Assembly: GCA_965655795.1 (NCBI GenBank)
Contig: CBFHHY010000001.1
Location: forward strand, 186,001 to 250,000
Source of the DNA: TMED14 sp002167805
Lineage (GTDB): Bacteria > Bacteroidota > Bacteroidia > Flavobacteriales > Schleiferiaceae
DNA: 64,000 bases
Reading direction: 5' to 3'
Shown: in pieces, positions 18,348 to 27,515 of the stretch
Position numbering within the stretch: the first letter of the stretch is position 1
How the letters are laid out: every line of letters begins with the position of its first letter
The notes under the pieces: generated by a model
Seen by the model: the letters and a program-made list of their open reading frames with translations, nothing else
What the model was told of the DNA's origin: nothing
The model's database searches: none
Made by a program: the position numbers and the translations under genes

Positions 18348-21224
18348 ATGATCCGGAGTGCTCTTTTAGTTGTTTTTTTTCTGTATGGTTTTTTAATGAA
18401 ATCCACTTTAATCGCTTCATCAGATAGTCCTACCTTAGAAATTCCATCCAATATTGAATTAGTGAAATCGATGCCACTAAGAGACCTTATTGGTCAGTTA
18501 ATCGTTGTGTCTGGATATAGTAATAAAGGAGATAATCATTTTTCGTTGTTGAAAAAATGGGCGCGAAAAGGTGAGATAGGCGGTATTATTTGGATGCAAG
18601 GTTCACCACACAGGCAAAAGAGAATGATTGAAGAGCTTCAAAGAATTTCTCTTAAAAAAAATAGCATACCACTGTTTATGGCTCAAGATGCGGAGTGGGG
18701 CGCTAGTATGAGACTAGATTCTTTAGAAAGACTTCCCTGGCCTTTGACCTTAGGTGCAACGAAAAATTCGGATTTAGCATATGAATATGGAAAATCTCTA
18801 GGACAGGAATCAAAATTTCTAGGAATAAATATTAATTTCAGCCCCGTTGTTGATTTAAATACGAACCCCAAAAACCCTATCATTGGTCAACGTTCCCTCG
18901 GTTCAGATATTTCCAATGTTAATTTTTTATCTGGTCAACAAATTCTTGGTATTCAAAGTCAGCAGGTCATGGCATGTGCAAAACACTTTCCTGGTCATGG
19001 AGATACCGAAAAGGATAGCCATAAAATATTACCGATATTAAGTCACGATAAAGAAACTTTTAAACGTCGTGAATTGTCTCCCTTCATTCATTCTATTAAA
19101 AAAGGAGTAGGAGCAATAATGGTCGCTCATTTGGATATTCCATCTTTAGATTCATCGCGAACACCAGCCTCACTATCAAAGATTATTGTATCAGATTGGT
19201 TAAGAGATAGTTTAAATTTTCAGGGTTTGATTATTACCGATGCTTTGAATATGAAAGGTCTAGCTCAGGACCTTCCACCTGGAGAGATTGAGGTGCGCGC
19301 AATTGAGGCCGGTAACGATTTACTGTTGTTTGTTTCTGACCCAAAAGCTGCAATCGATGCCATTATTGAAGCTATTAAAATTGGAAGACTCAGCCGAGAT
19401 GTAATCGAGAATCATGTTTTAAGAATCCTAAATTCTAAGTTAAATTTTATTTATTCTGGAGATACTGAAAAGCATAATCTAAAAATGATTCAAAATGAGA
19501 GAAAAATTTTATCAAAAAATATATATGCCAAGTCAAAAACCCTCATTTTTGACAAATCAAAAGTATTTGATTTAAATCATTCCTCTGATTTTTTCTTTAA
19601 GACATATGTAAATGGGCTAAATAATGATAAATACTTGAATAAAATTCTCTCGAGATATGAAGAAGATTTGACGAAATCTGAACCAGGAAAAAAAGATTTT
19701 ATTTGGTTTGTAAATATTGAGCCAACAGATAATCCCTGGAAAAGAGGTTTTATTTCAAAACAACTAATTTCAGACGCGAGCAAGTTCAGAGAAAATGGTT
19801 TTGATATTGGACTTATTCAAATGGCTAACCCATATGGATTAATTACAGGTAAGGATTTATCATCAAGTAAATTTGATATTGATGAATTATTTAATTCCGT
19901 AATAATTGGATATGAAGGCCGAGATATCGCATTAGAATTAATGATTGATGCAATTTTAATCGGTCAAAAGGACAAATTTCAAGGAAGAATTCCGGTATCA
20001 GGAATACACTTAAACCCGACATTAAATAGATGCTCATTTAATGCAATGAAAATTGATGTAAGTGTTCAAGATTCAATTAATCTTATTGTTTCAGAGGGGC
20101 TCTCAGAAAATGCTTTTCCAGGGTGTCAAATATTCTTGTCGAGATATGGAAATGTTTTAATTGACTCTGCTTGGGGAACCTTAAATGGTTTTAACCCTTT
20201 AAATAAAAATCATCTTTTCGATATTGCGAGTTTAACTAAAATTATGGCTACTATGCCATTATTGATGACACATTATGAAGATCATGAAAATGGTGGGAGT
20301 GATTTTTTAGATGCCCATTTTTCTCAGTTGCTTCCTGAATTTAAGCAAACAATTTTAGATTCCATTCAAATAAAAGATGTTCTTGCTCATCAGTCAGGTC
20401 TTCCAGGTTGGATACCTTTTTATCAGGATTTTATAATGCTAGACGGTAACTTGTCAAAAGATTATTTTTCTGCAAAAGAAACGGAAGACAATAATATTTC
20501 TATTACTCCGAGTTTATTTACTTCCAAAAAAATTCGCGATACAATTTTTAAATCTATCACCTCAGTTCAATTAGGAGAATCAAATTATCGTTACTCTGAT
20601 CTTGGATTTTATTTATTTCAAAGATTTCTAGAAAAAGAATACAAACAAAATATTGATCAAATTTTGAAAGCTGACTGGTATAATCCCATGGAATTAGAAA
20701 TGACATATAGTCCATTAGAAAATGGCTATTTAAAATCAGACATTGCTCCAACGGAGTATGATTCTACTTTTCGAAGGATGCAAATTCATGGAACGGTTCA
20801 TGATCAAGGTGCAGCTCTTTTAGGGGGTGTAGCCGGTCATGCTGGTTTATTTGCAAATGCATCGAGTGTGGGGAAAATGATGCAGATGTTTTTGAATGGG
20901 GGAAGCTATAATGGATATGAATATTTAAATTCAGAGACTATTGATCTGTTTGTAAAATGTTTTTCATGCGATTCAGGAAATAGAAGAGGTCTAGGCTTTG
21001 ATCGTCCTCAAATAGATGGTGACGGACCTACTTGCGGTTGTGTGAGCCCCAAAAGTTTTGGTCACACAGGATTCACTGGTACTTTTGCATGGGCAGATCC
21101 TGAATCAGGAATTGTTTTAGTCTTTTTGTCAAATCGAATTTTCCCCGATGCAGAGAACAAAAAAATTTATGAACTTGATATTCGAACCAGAATTCAACAA
21201 GCCGTTCAGAATTGTATTCTATAA
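18348..21224 (+). CDS. Bifunctional NagZ-like glycoside hydrolase family 3 / beta-lactamase-fold serine hydrolase
   Basis: Exported protein, 958 aa from ATG 18348, which follows a near-consensus -7 box and begins a signal peptide (MIRSALLVVFFLYGFLM). Residues ~30-370 form a GH3 N-terminal domain with the NagZ signature KHFPGHGDTEKDSH and nucleophile region ITDALNMKG; NagZ enzymes release N-acetylglucosamine from muropeptides. Residues ~580-955 form a class C beta-lactamase/DD-peptidase-like domain with SLTK (Ser-x-x-Lys), YSD (the Tyr-x-Asn counterpart) and HTGFTG. Between them lies a GH3 C-terminal-like region. The combination suggests peptidoglycan turnover or recycling in the periplasm. 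Confidence 0.88.
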   Translation: MIRSALLVVFFLYGFLMKSTLIASSDSPTLEIPSNIELVKSMPLRDLIGQLIVVSGYSNKGDNHFSLLKKWARKGEIGGIIWMQGSPHRQKRMIEELQRISLKKNSIPLFMAQDAEWGASMRLDSLERLPWPLTLGATKNSDLAYEYGKSLGQESKFLGININFSPVVDLNTNPKNPIIGQRSLGSDISNVNFLSGQQILGIQSQQVMACAKHFPGHGDTEKDSHKILPILSHDKETFKRRELSPFIHSIKKGVGAIMVAHLDIPSLDSSRTPASLSKIIVSDWLRDSLNFQGLIITDALNMKGLAQDLPPGEIEVRAIEAGNDLLLFVSDPKAAIDAIIEAIKIGRLSRDVIENHVLRILNSKLNFIYSGDTEKHNLKMIQNERKILSKNIYAKSKTLIFDKSKVFDLNHSSDFFFKTYVNGLNNDKYLNKILSRYEEDLTKSEPGKKDFIWFVNIEPTDNPWKRGFISKQLISDASKFRENGFDIGLIQMANPYGLITGKDLSSSKFDIDELFNSVIIGYEGRDIALELMIDAILIGQKDKFQGRIPVSGIHLNPTLNRCSFNAMKIDVSVQDSINLIVSEGLSENAFPGCQIFLSRYGNVLIDSAWGTLNGFNPLNKNHLFDIASLTKIMATMPLLMTHYEDHENGGSDFLDAHFSQLLPEFKQTILDSIQIKDVLAHQSGLPGWIPFYQDFIMLDGNLSKDYFSAKETEDNNISITPSLFTSKKIRDTIFKSITSVQLGESNYRYSDLGFYLFQRFLEKEYKQNIDQILKADWYNPMELEMTYSPLENGYLKSDIAPTEYDSTFRRMQIHGTVHDQGAALLGGVAGHAGLFANASSVGKMMQMFLNGGSYNGYEYLNSETIDLFVKCFSCDSGNRRGLGFDRPQIDGDGPTCGCVSPKSFGHTGFTGTFAWADPESGIVLVFLSNRIFPDAENKKIYELDIRTRIQQAVQNCIL

Positions 21225-21735
21225 TTGTACTTTCATTTGCAATGTTGCTTTTGGTCAGATAATTGAGAGTAATTCAATTGCTGCTGATTCTACTTATGTA
21301 AATTATTTTGAGGATGGCAAAACTCAGAGAATTCAATTATTTGAAAATGGTCTTTTAACAGGCCCTTCATGGGAATTCCACCCCTCGGGACAGGTAATGA
21401 TCCACAATAATTGGAAATTAGGTAAAAAAAATGGTCGTGAAATTATTTTTGATCAAGTTGGAAGAAAAATTCGCAGTGTAAATTGGCACAATGGAATACT
21501 TCACGGTGATGAACTTTCATTTTACCCTACTGGAGTCATTCAAAAGAAAATAGTTTGGGTCAACAATTTAAAGCACGGAAAATCTATTTGGTATCATAAT
21601 AATTCCTCTCCATCTGCCATTTATCCCTATGAAAAAGGACTAATACATGGAGATGTTATTTTTTATGATTCTGATGGTAAGGAGAATAATCGAAAAAGAT
21701 TTTTTAGGAACGAATTACTTAAAAAAAATAAATGA
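21169..21735 (+). CDS. YwqK-like / MORN-repeat protein, start uncertain
   Basis: About 188 aa with repeated short beta-hairpin units of MORN/YwqK type: YFEDGKTQRIQLFENGLLTG, SWEFHPSGQ, NWKLGKKNGREI, NWHNGILHGDEL, LKHGKSIWYH, KGLIHGDVI. Annotation pipelines label such proteins YwqK antitoxins, but no toxin is nearby and a surface or periplasmic role is as likely. The N-terminus contains a hydrophobic stretch ending in NVAFGQ, like a signal peptide cleaved before Gln. The start is unclear: ATG 21148 and ATG 21169 both lie inside the preceding gene, and I chose the shorter overlap (56 bases). The stop overlaps the bshA ATG. Confidence 0.7.
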   Translation: MNLIFEPEFNKPFRIVFYNCTFICNVAFGQIIESNSIAADSTYVNYFEDGKTQRIQLFENGLLTGPSWEFHPSGQVMIHNNWKLGKKNGREIIFDQVGRKIRSVNWHNGILHGDELSFYPTGVIQKKIVWVNNLKHGKSIWYHNNSSPSAIYPYEKGLIHGDVIFYDSDGKENNRKRFFRNELLKKNK

Positions 21736-22856
21736 GAATAGGTATTGTTTGTCATCCCACATACGGGGGTTCGGGAGTAATGGCTACTGAGTTAGGTAAT
21801 TTTTTGGCGAAGAAAGGCCATGTTATTCATTTGATTAGTCATTCTATGCCTGTTAGGTTGAATCCTTTTCATGGGAACATTAATTTCCATGAGGTATACA
21901 TTGATCCATACCCTCTTTTTCACCATCAACCTTATGAAGTTGCACTAGCAAGTTCTATTGTTGAAACAGTGAAACGCGAGAAGTTAGATGTATTACATGT
22001 TCATTATGCAATACCTCATGCATATGCTGCATATATGGCAACTCAGATACTAAAGGATCAAAATATAATAATTCCGTTTATTACCACTCTGCATGGTACA
22101 GATATAACTTTGGTCGGTAAAAACCCCGCATATAAACCTGCAATTTCATTTTCTATAAATCACAGTTCCTATGTCACTGCAGTCAGTGAGAGTTTGAAAA
22201 AGGATACAGAAGAATTATTTGACCTCAAGAATTCAATTGAGGTAATACCAAATTTCGTCAATTTAAAAGGTTATGATCGAGAGCCAAAAGACAATAGAAA
22301 GTACTTTGCAAATGATAATGAAACAATTTTTTGCCATGTCAGTAATTTTCGTCCGGTAAAAAGAGTGTTAGACGTTATCAAGGTTTTTAAGAAAGTTCAG
22401 GATCAAAGGAATTCTGTTTTAATAATGGTTGGGGATGGTCCGGACAGAAACATTGCGGAAAAATTATCGCGAGATTTAGGAATTTGGGATAAAGTTATTT
22501 TTAGGGGCAAAACATATGACGTTCAATCAATGCTAGGTATATCAGATATTTTTTTACTCCCATCAGGTACGGAAAGTTTTGGATTATCTGCTCTTGAAGC
22601 GATGGCTTCCCATGTTCCAGTTATTGCAACTAATGTTGGTGGTCTTAGTGAGGTTGTTGACCATAATAAAAATGGTTTTTTAGAAAATATTGGTGATGTC
22701 GAATCTATGGCTGAAGATGCCTTATCATTGATTGACAATAAAGAAAAAATGATAAATTTTTCAAATTCTGCAAGAGAGAAAGCAGAGAGCTTTTCAATGA
22801 ATGAGATAAGTCAGCGGTATTTGGAACTATATCAAAAGTTAATTAATGAAAAATAA
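21732..22856 (+). CDS. bshA: N-acetyl-alpha-D-glucosaminyl L-malate synthase
   Basis: GT4-family glycosyltransferase that joins UDP-GlcNAc to L-malate in the first step of bacillithiol synthesis; 374 aa, family length. Diagnostic sequence: the opening IGIVCHPTYGGSGVMATELG, HLISHSMPVRL, HVHYAIPHA and TLHGTDITLVG, then the GT4 site SNFRPVKR and the E(x7)E motif in GTESFGLSALEAMA. bshB and bshC are not in the window. It is coupled by ATGA overlap to the YwqK-like gene and overlaps the SUI1 gene by 11 bases. Confidence 0.94.
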   Translation: MRIGIVCHPTYGGSGVMATELGNFLAKKGHVIHLISHSMPVRLNPFHGNINFHEVYIDPYPLFHHQPYEVALASSIVETVKREKLDVLHVHYAIPHAYAAYMATQILKDQNIIIPFITTLHGTDITLVGKNPAYKPAISFSINHSSYVTAVSESLKKDTEELFDLKNSIEVIPNFVNLKGYDREPKDNRKYFANDNETIFCHVSNFRPVKRVLDVIKVFKKVQDQRNSVLIMVGDGPDRNIAEKLSRDLGIWDKVIFRGKTYDVQSMLGISDIFLLPSGTESFGLSALEAMASHVPVIATNVGGLSEVVDHNKNGFLENIGDVESMAEDALSLIDNKEKMINFSNSAREKAESFSMNEISQRYLELYQKLINEK

Positions 22857-23235
22857 TAATTTTAAATCAGACGAGAAAAAAGATAATCCTTTTTCCGAGG
22901 CATTAGCAAGCGCATTGGGTATCGAAAAAAAAGATTACCAGAATCAAAAAGATATAAATGATTTAAAATCAATTAATCAAGAAGAAGTCAGTTTGAAAGG
23001 AATAGTAGACGTTTATTTTGAAAAAAAAGGACGAGCTGGAAAGATGGTGACACTATTAGATTTTTCAGGTATTGAAGGAGATGGTCTAATTGAACTTTCA
23101 AAAAAAATCAAAAAATCATGTGGTGTAGGGGGAAGTCTCAAAAAAAACATATTATTACTCCAAGGAGATGTTCGTAGTAATTGTGAGAAAATGCTGAATG
23201 ATTTAGGGTTGAATACTAAAAGAATAGGAGGGTGA
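22846..23235 (+). CDS. SUI1/YciH-type translation factor
   Basis: 129 aa. The C-terminal ~75 residues match the SUI1/eIF1 fold: KGRAGKMVTLLDFSGI, LKKNILLLQGDVR and the last GLNTKRIGG. The N-terminal ~50 residues are charged and probably disordered. Bacterial YciH proteins are ribosome-associated and influence start selection in vitro, but their role in Bacteroidota is not established. Overlaps bshA by 11 bases and the following methyltransferase by 4 bases (GTGA). Confidence 0.88.
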   Translation: MKNNNFKSDEKKDNPFSEALASALGIEKKDYQNQKDINDLKSINQEEVSLKGIVDVYFEKKGRAGKMVTLLDFSGIEGDGLIELSKKIKKSCGVGGSLKKNILLLQGDVRSNCEKMLNDLGLNTKRIGG

Positions 23236-24014
23236 TCTATATTGAGAGTCTCCAAAATAACAAAATTAAAAGATTGGTTCATTGGATTAAAAAATCTTCA
23301 CTAAGGAAAAAGGATCAGATTTTTTTAGTGGAGGGGGAAAGGGAAATTCAAAGAGCGATTAAATCTGGTTATCATTTAAATGAGTTATTTCTTGACGAGG
23401 AAAACCAAAAAAATATAAATCTCCCTGCAGAAAAAGCATTTTTTTGCTCCAAGGAAATATTTAAAAAATTAGTTGTTCGTAGTGGGACAGTTAAGGCACT
23501 AGCTGTTTTTAGACGACCCAATAGAACTTTAGATAATATTCAATTACCTAAAAAACCAGTGATTTTGATTCTTGACGGTATTGAAAAACCCGGTAATGTT
23601 GGTGCATTGATGAGAACAGCAAACGCAGTTTCTGTAGATGCAGTTATTTTTTCGTCTTTGAAATGTGATCCTTTAAGTCCCTATTCTGTTAGAAATAGCT
23701 TGGGAGGAATCTTTAATACTCCGTGGTTTGAGGCAAATAGGATAGATGTTATAAAATTCGTGTTGGAAAGTAATTTGAAATGCTTTTTAATGGACTTAAA
23801 CGGTGCTGATTTTAATTTTGAGCAAAATTTGAATGAAGCTTATGCAATTGTATTGGGATCAGAGGATTATGGAATCAGTAATGAGTGGTCAAGGATCGCT
23901 GCAGAAAAGGTTAAGATTCCTATGGATGGAATTGTAGATTCTCTGAATGTTAGTGTTGCTGGAGCTATAATTTTATATGAATTTCGTCGTCAAAGAAAGA
24001 ATTTTGGTAAGTGA
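23232..24014 (+). CDS. TrmH/SpoU family RNA 2'-O-methyltransferase
   Basis: SPOUT-fold methyltransferase of 260 aa. An N-terminal SpoU substrate-binding domain (LQNNKIKRLVHW, FLVEGEREIQRAI) is followed by the knot domain with motif 1 GIEKPGNVGALMRTA, motif 2 IVLGSEDYGIS and motif 3 IPMDGIVDSLNVSVAGAI. Which RNA and nucleotide are modified cannot be read from sequence; TsnR/RlmB-like rRNA methylation is likely. The start is GTG at 23232, overlapping the stop of the SUI1 gene, and gives the family N-terminus. A distinct paralog (rlmB) is at 46.5 kb. Confidence 0.9.
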   Translation: MIYIESLQNNKIKRLVHWIKKSSLRKKDQIFLVEGEREIQRAIKSGYHLNELFLDEENQKNINLPAEKAFFCSKEIFKKLVVRSGTVKALAVFRRPNRTLDNIQLPKKPVILILDGIEKPGNVGALMRTANAVSVDAVIFSSLKCDPLSPYSVRNSLGGIFNTPWFEANRIDVIKFVLESNLKCFLMDLNGADFNFEQNLNEAYAIVLGSEDYGISNEWSRIAAEKVKIPMDGIVDSLNVSVAGAIILYEFRRQRKNFGK

Positions 24015-24043
24015 GATTTAAAAAAAATCAGTCCTTTAAATCT
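24014..24043. terminator. Possible AT-rich bidirectional terminator
   Basis: AGATTTAAA (24014-24022) and TTTAAATCT (24035-24043) are perfect 9-bp inverted repeats around a 12-base loop, sitting between the convergent stops of the methyltransferase and second uvrA genes. The stem has only two G:C pairs, so it is a weak candidate. Confidence 0.35.
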
Positions 24044-26787
24044 TTTATGAAATTCACGGTAGGTGAGTTTTCTAGTTTTTTAAATTTTTCAATTTCACCT
24101 TGAAATAAAAGATACCCACCTTTTTCACCTCCCTCAGGTCCTAATTCAATAATCCAATCTGAGTGGCGAATGATATCAATATGATGTTCGATTACAACAA
24201 CGGTATGGCCCAATTTGATTAATGCATTAAATGAGTTGAGTAGTTTTTGAACGTCATCAAAATGAAGACCTGTAGTGGGTTCGTCAAAAACAAATAAAAT
24301 TGGCTCAATGGACTTACCTTTTGAGAGGTAATAAGCAAGTTTGACTCTTTGCCCCTCTCCACCAGAAAGTGAAGAGCTGGTTTGTCCTAGCTGAAGATAC
24401 CCAAGCCCTACATCAATCAATGGTTCAAATTTTTTAGAAATTTTTATAAAATTCGATTCTCTAAAAAAAATAAAAGCCTCATCAATAGTCATATTCAATA
24501 CGTCGGAAATACTCTTGCCATTTATTTTGACCCCTAGAATGGTATCTTGGAATCTATCACCATTACAATGATCGCAGGTTAAATGAATATCAGCCATGAA
24601 TTGCATCTCGATGGTGACAAAGCCATCTCCTTTGCACATGTCGCACCTTCCACCGTCTGTATTAAATGAAAAATGTTTGGCTTTTAAACCAATTATTTGA
24701 GCTCCTTTAGAAGCTGCAAATACGGATCTTATTTCATCATATATTTTCAAATATGTGACAGGGTTTGATCTCGAGGATTTTCCAATTGGGTTTTGATCTA
24801 TTATTTCAATGGATTGAACTAAAGAAATATCTCCTGTGAGTGATGCAGATAAATCAATTATCGAGTTAGATTCCCCAAGTTCTTTTTGGAGTGCAGGAAC
24901 TAAGACATTTTTTATTAATGAAGTTTTACCACTTCCACTGACTCCGCAAACTGCGGATAAATTTCCCAATGGAATATCAATATCTATATTTTTTAAGTTA
25001 TTCAAACTAGCATTTCGGATACCAATGGTATTTGCATTTTTTTCAATAGATCGAATTTCTCTATAAACTCTTTTTTCTCCTTTCAGGTATTTAGCTGTTA
25101 AGGTATCCTTTTCCTTTATTTCAGCCCCACTTCCGCTAAAAACTACTTGTCCACCGTTAGACCCGGCTGCGGGGCCAATATCAATAAGAGTATCAGCCGC
25201 TTCCATGAAAAGTGAATCATGTTCAACTACAACTACTGTATTTCCAATATCCCGAAGTTTTATAAGTACTTTAAGTAATTCCTTAGTGTCTTTTGAATGA
25301 AGGCCAATACTGGGCTCGTCCAAAATATAAATGGATCCTACAAGTGAAGCACCGAGGCTAGTAGCAAGGTGGATTCTTTGAGACTCTCCACCCGACAAAG
25401 TGGCGGATGATCTATTTAAAGTGAGATAATGCAGACCGACTCTTTCTAAAACATTTAACCGGTTTTTGATTTCAATTACTAATCTATTTGCTATTAATTC
25501 ATCATTTGAACTAAGGGTTAAGTTTTTAAACCAGTCATGTACTTTTGAAATTGGTAGTGATAAGATATCACTAATTGACAATTCATTAATTTTAACATAG
25601 TCTGCTTCTTTTCGGAGTCTATTTCCTTTACAGCTTTGGCATAAAGTTTTTCCTCTGTATCGTGCCTGTAAAACTCGAAATTGTATTTTATAAATTTTGC
25701 TTTCTACATACTTGAAAAAATCATTAATTCCTTTAAAGTGCTCGCACCCATTCCAAATTAAATTTAATTGGTCTTGACTTAGGAGATTAATTGACTTGTG
25801 AACGGGGAGATTAACTTTTTCAGCACCAAGTATCATTTGATCTTTCCATTTTGAAAGTTTTTGTCCCTTCCAAGGAGCAATTGCATTTTCATAGACGCTG
25901 AGCGATTGATTTGGGATAACAAGATTTTCATCAATACCAATTTTTGACCCAAAACCTTCACAATCAGGACAGGCTCCTTGAGGAGTATTAAAGGTGAAAA
26001 AAGCCGGCGAGGGTTCTTCAAAAAGAATTCCGTCCAAAGAAAATTCATTGGAAAACTCGTCTTTTTGACCGTTTTCCCAATGTAAAAAAAGTTTTCCTCG
26101 ACCTTCAAAAAATGCTACTTCAATTGAGTCATTTGCTCTATTTAGGGTTTCTTCATCGAGATCATCGAGGTGAAGTCTATCAACTACAAGTGAATAATTA
26201 TCTTGGTTTTTTGGAAAATCTTCAATTTTATGAATATTTCCATTTTTGTCGATTACTCTAGAATAACCCTGAGCTAACAAGAGCTTGGATACCTCACTTA
26301 TCGATCGGTCTTTGAAATCAATAGGACTTATAATTAATACAACTGAATCTAATCTCTCTTTGATTCTTTCAACCACATCATTTTTTTGATGTCGTTTCAC
26401 TTGATTTCCCGAAATAGGCGAGTAAGTTTTTCCAATTCTTGAAAAAAGAACTTTTAAATAATCATGCAATTCTGTAACAGTTCCAACTGTAGATCTAGGG
26501 TTACGCGATATCACTTTCTGTTGTATGGCAATTGCAGGAGAAAGTCCTTGGATGTTATCAACTTCAGGTTTATCAAGTTTCCCTAAAAATTGTCTCGCAT
26601 AAGAGGATAAAGATTCAACATATCTTCTTTGTCCTTCTGCGTATAATGTTTCAAAAGCAAGAGAAGATTTCCCGCTTCCACTTACCCCTGTGATAACTAC
26701 TAGATGACCATGAGGAAACTCGATGTTAATATTTTTTAAATTATTAACTCGGGCACCAGAAATAATCAAATTTTCTTGTTTATCCAT
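24028..26787 (-). CDS. UvrA paralog (second excinuclease subunit A)
   Basis: ABC-type UvrA protein, about 919 aa from ATG 26787. Both ATPase halves are intact: GVSGSGKSS with LSGGESQR, and GVSGSGKTS with LSGGEGQR. Zinc modules read CPDCEGFG, CQSCKGN and CDMCKGDG...CDHCNGD. It differs clearly from the other copy, notably in the segment between the first Walker A and first zinc module, where the UvrB-binding region is divergent (IISPIDFKDRSISE). Two full UvrA genes are common in Bacteroidota; the second may handle different lesions or act without UvrB, which is inference. The start at 26787 rather than 26817 is chosen because a -7 box ends 8 bases before it. Confidence 0.9.
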   Translation of the reverse strand: MDKQENLIISGARVNNLKNINIEFPHGHLVVITGVSGSGKSSLAFETLYAEGQRRYVESLSSYARQFLGKLDKPEVDNIQGLSPAIAIQQKVISRNPRSTVGTVTELHDYLKVLFSRIGKTYSPISGNQVKRHQKNDVVERIKERLDSVVLIISPIDFKDRSISEVSKLLLAQGYSRVIDKNGNIHKIEDFPKNQDNYSLVVDRLHLDDLDEETLNRANDSIEVAFFEGRGKLFLHWENGQKDEFSNEFSLDGILFEEPSPAFFTFNTPQGACPDCEGFGSKIGIDENLVIPNQSLSVYENAIAPWKGQKLSKWKDQMILGAEKVNLPVHKSINLLSQDQLNLIWNGCEHFKGINDFFKYVESKIYKIQFRVLQARYRGKTLCQSCKGNRLRKEADYVKINELSISDILSLPISKVHDWFKNLTLSSNDELIANRLVIEIKNRLNVLERVGLHYLTLNRSSATLSGGESQRIHLATSLGASLVGSIYILDEPSIGLHSKDTKELLKVLIKLRDIGNTVVVVEHDSLFMEAADTLIDIGPAAGSNGGQVVFSGSGAEIKEKDTLTAKYLKGEKRVYREIRSIEKNANTIGIRNASLNNLKNIDIDIPLGNLSAVCGVSGSGKTSLIKNVLVPALQKELGESNSIIDLSASLTGDISLVQSIEIIDQNPIGKSSRSNPVTYLKIYDEIRSVFAASKGAQIIGLKAKHFSFNTDGGRCDMCKGDGFVTIEMQFMADIHLTCDHCNGDRFQDTILGVKINGKSISDVLNMTIDEAFIFFRESNFIKISKKFEPLIDVGLGYLQLGQTSSSLSGGEGQRVKLAYYLSKGKSIEPILFVFDEPTTGLHFDDVQKLLNSFNALIKLGHTVVVIEHHIDIIRHSDWIIELGPEGGEKGGYLLFQGEIEKFKKLENSPTVNFIKDLKD

Positions 26788-26795
26788 ATTTTTCA

Positions 26796-26803
26796 CAAAA
26801 ATA
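26796..26803 (-). promoter_or_regulatory. -7 box of the second uvrA gene
   Basis: TATTTTTG in the minus sense fits TAnnTTTG and lies 8 bases before ATG 26787. The upstream in-frame ATG at 26817 would be outside the transcript. Confidence 0.5.
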
Positions 26804-26901
26804 CCTTTTGTATTCAAGAAAAAATACTAGTTTCGTAGAAAGAATCAAATAAATACAATCTATGCTCTGAACCCTACTCAATTTTAAACACTTATTGGTT
26901 T

Positions 26902-27474
26902 ATGAAAAATGTAGGCGTAAGCGACGCTGATCTTGTTGCGTCATTTTCAAGAGGAGAAGAAAAAGCTTTAAAGCTTTTGTTGGATAAATATTCTGCATCA
27001 GTTTTCAATTTAATTTTTCAGAGAGTAAAAGATGAAGATCATGCAAATGATATTCTTCAAGAGGTTTGGATAAAATTTATTCGCGTTGCAAAGGCAGGAG
27101 AGTATAAAGAGTTAGGTAAATTTTCTGGATGGATCCATATGGTAGCGAGAAATGCAGTTATGGATTTTTTTAGAAAAAGAAAGCGATCGAAGTTAATTGG
27201 GCTTGAGGAATGTGGAGATTCGGTTCTTGGGATAAAAGATGAAGCTTTGAATTTTGAAGAAAGTATCCAACAGGAGCAATGGAATTTAGATGTTCAAATG
27301 GCTGTAGGGAAATTGCCTCTAGATCAGCAAGAGGTAATCAAGTTGAGAATGACTTCAGGACTTAGTTTTAAGGAAATAGCTTTAGAGACAGGAGTTGGTA
27401 TTAATACGGCTTTGGGTAGAATGCGCTATGCATTAATGAACCTAAGAAGGATACTCGAAATTGAATCACAATAA
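26902..27474 (+). CDS. RNA polymerase sigma factor, ECF/sigma-70 family
   Basis: 190 aa with only regions 2 and 4. Region 2 is seen in LLDKYSASVFNLIFQRVKDEDHANDILQEVWIKFI split by the typical DxxQEVW-like core (DILQEVW) and FSGWIHMVARNAVMDFFRKRKR; region 4 has KLPLDQQEVIKLRM and the helix-turn-helix LSFKEIALETGVGINTALGRMRYAL. This form, without an N-terminal anti-sigma partner gene, is a conserved Bacteroidota chromosomal sigma factor. A 49-codon open frame follows 41 bases downstream instead of an obvious anti-sigma gene. No -7 box was found upstream. Confidence 0.9.
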   Translation: MKNVGVSDADLVASFSRGEEKALKLLLDKYSASVFNLIFQRVKDEDHANDILQEVWIKFIRVAKAGEYKELGKFSGWIHMVARNAVMDFFRKRKRSKLIGLEECGDSVLGIKDEALNFEESIQQEQWNLDVQMAVGKLPLDQQEVIKLRMTSGLSFKEIALETGVGINTALGRMRYALMNLRRILEIESQ

Positions 27475-27515
27475 AATACTTCTGGCCTACGTTATTTTCA
27501 TATATAATATGGCCT

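Noticed and set aside
18369..18380. T8 run in the signal peptide coding of the GH3 fusion as a slippage site
   Set aside because: Phenylalanine/leucine-rich signal peptides in AT-rich genomes regularly produce T runs of this length; no sign of a second frame.
21169..21735. Toxin-antitoxin system, suggested by the YwqK antitoxin family name
   Set aside because: No toxin gene adjacent; neighbours are a glycosidase and bshA, and the protein has an export signal.
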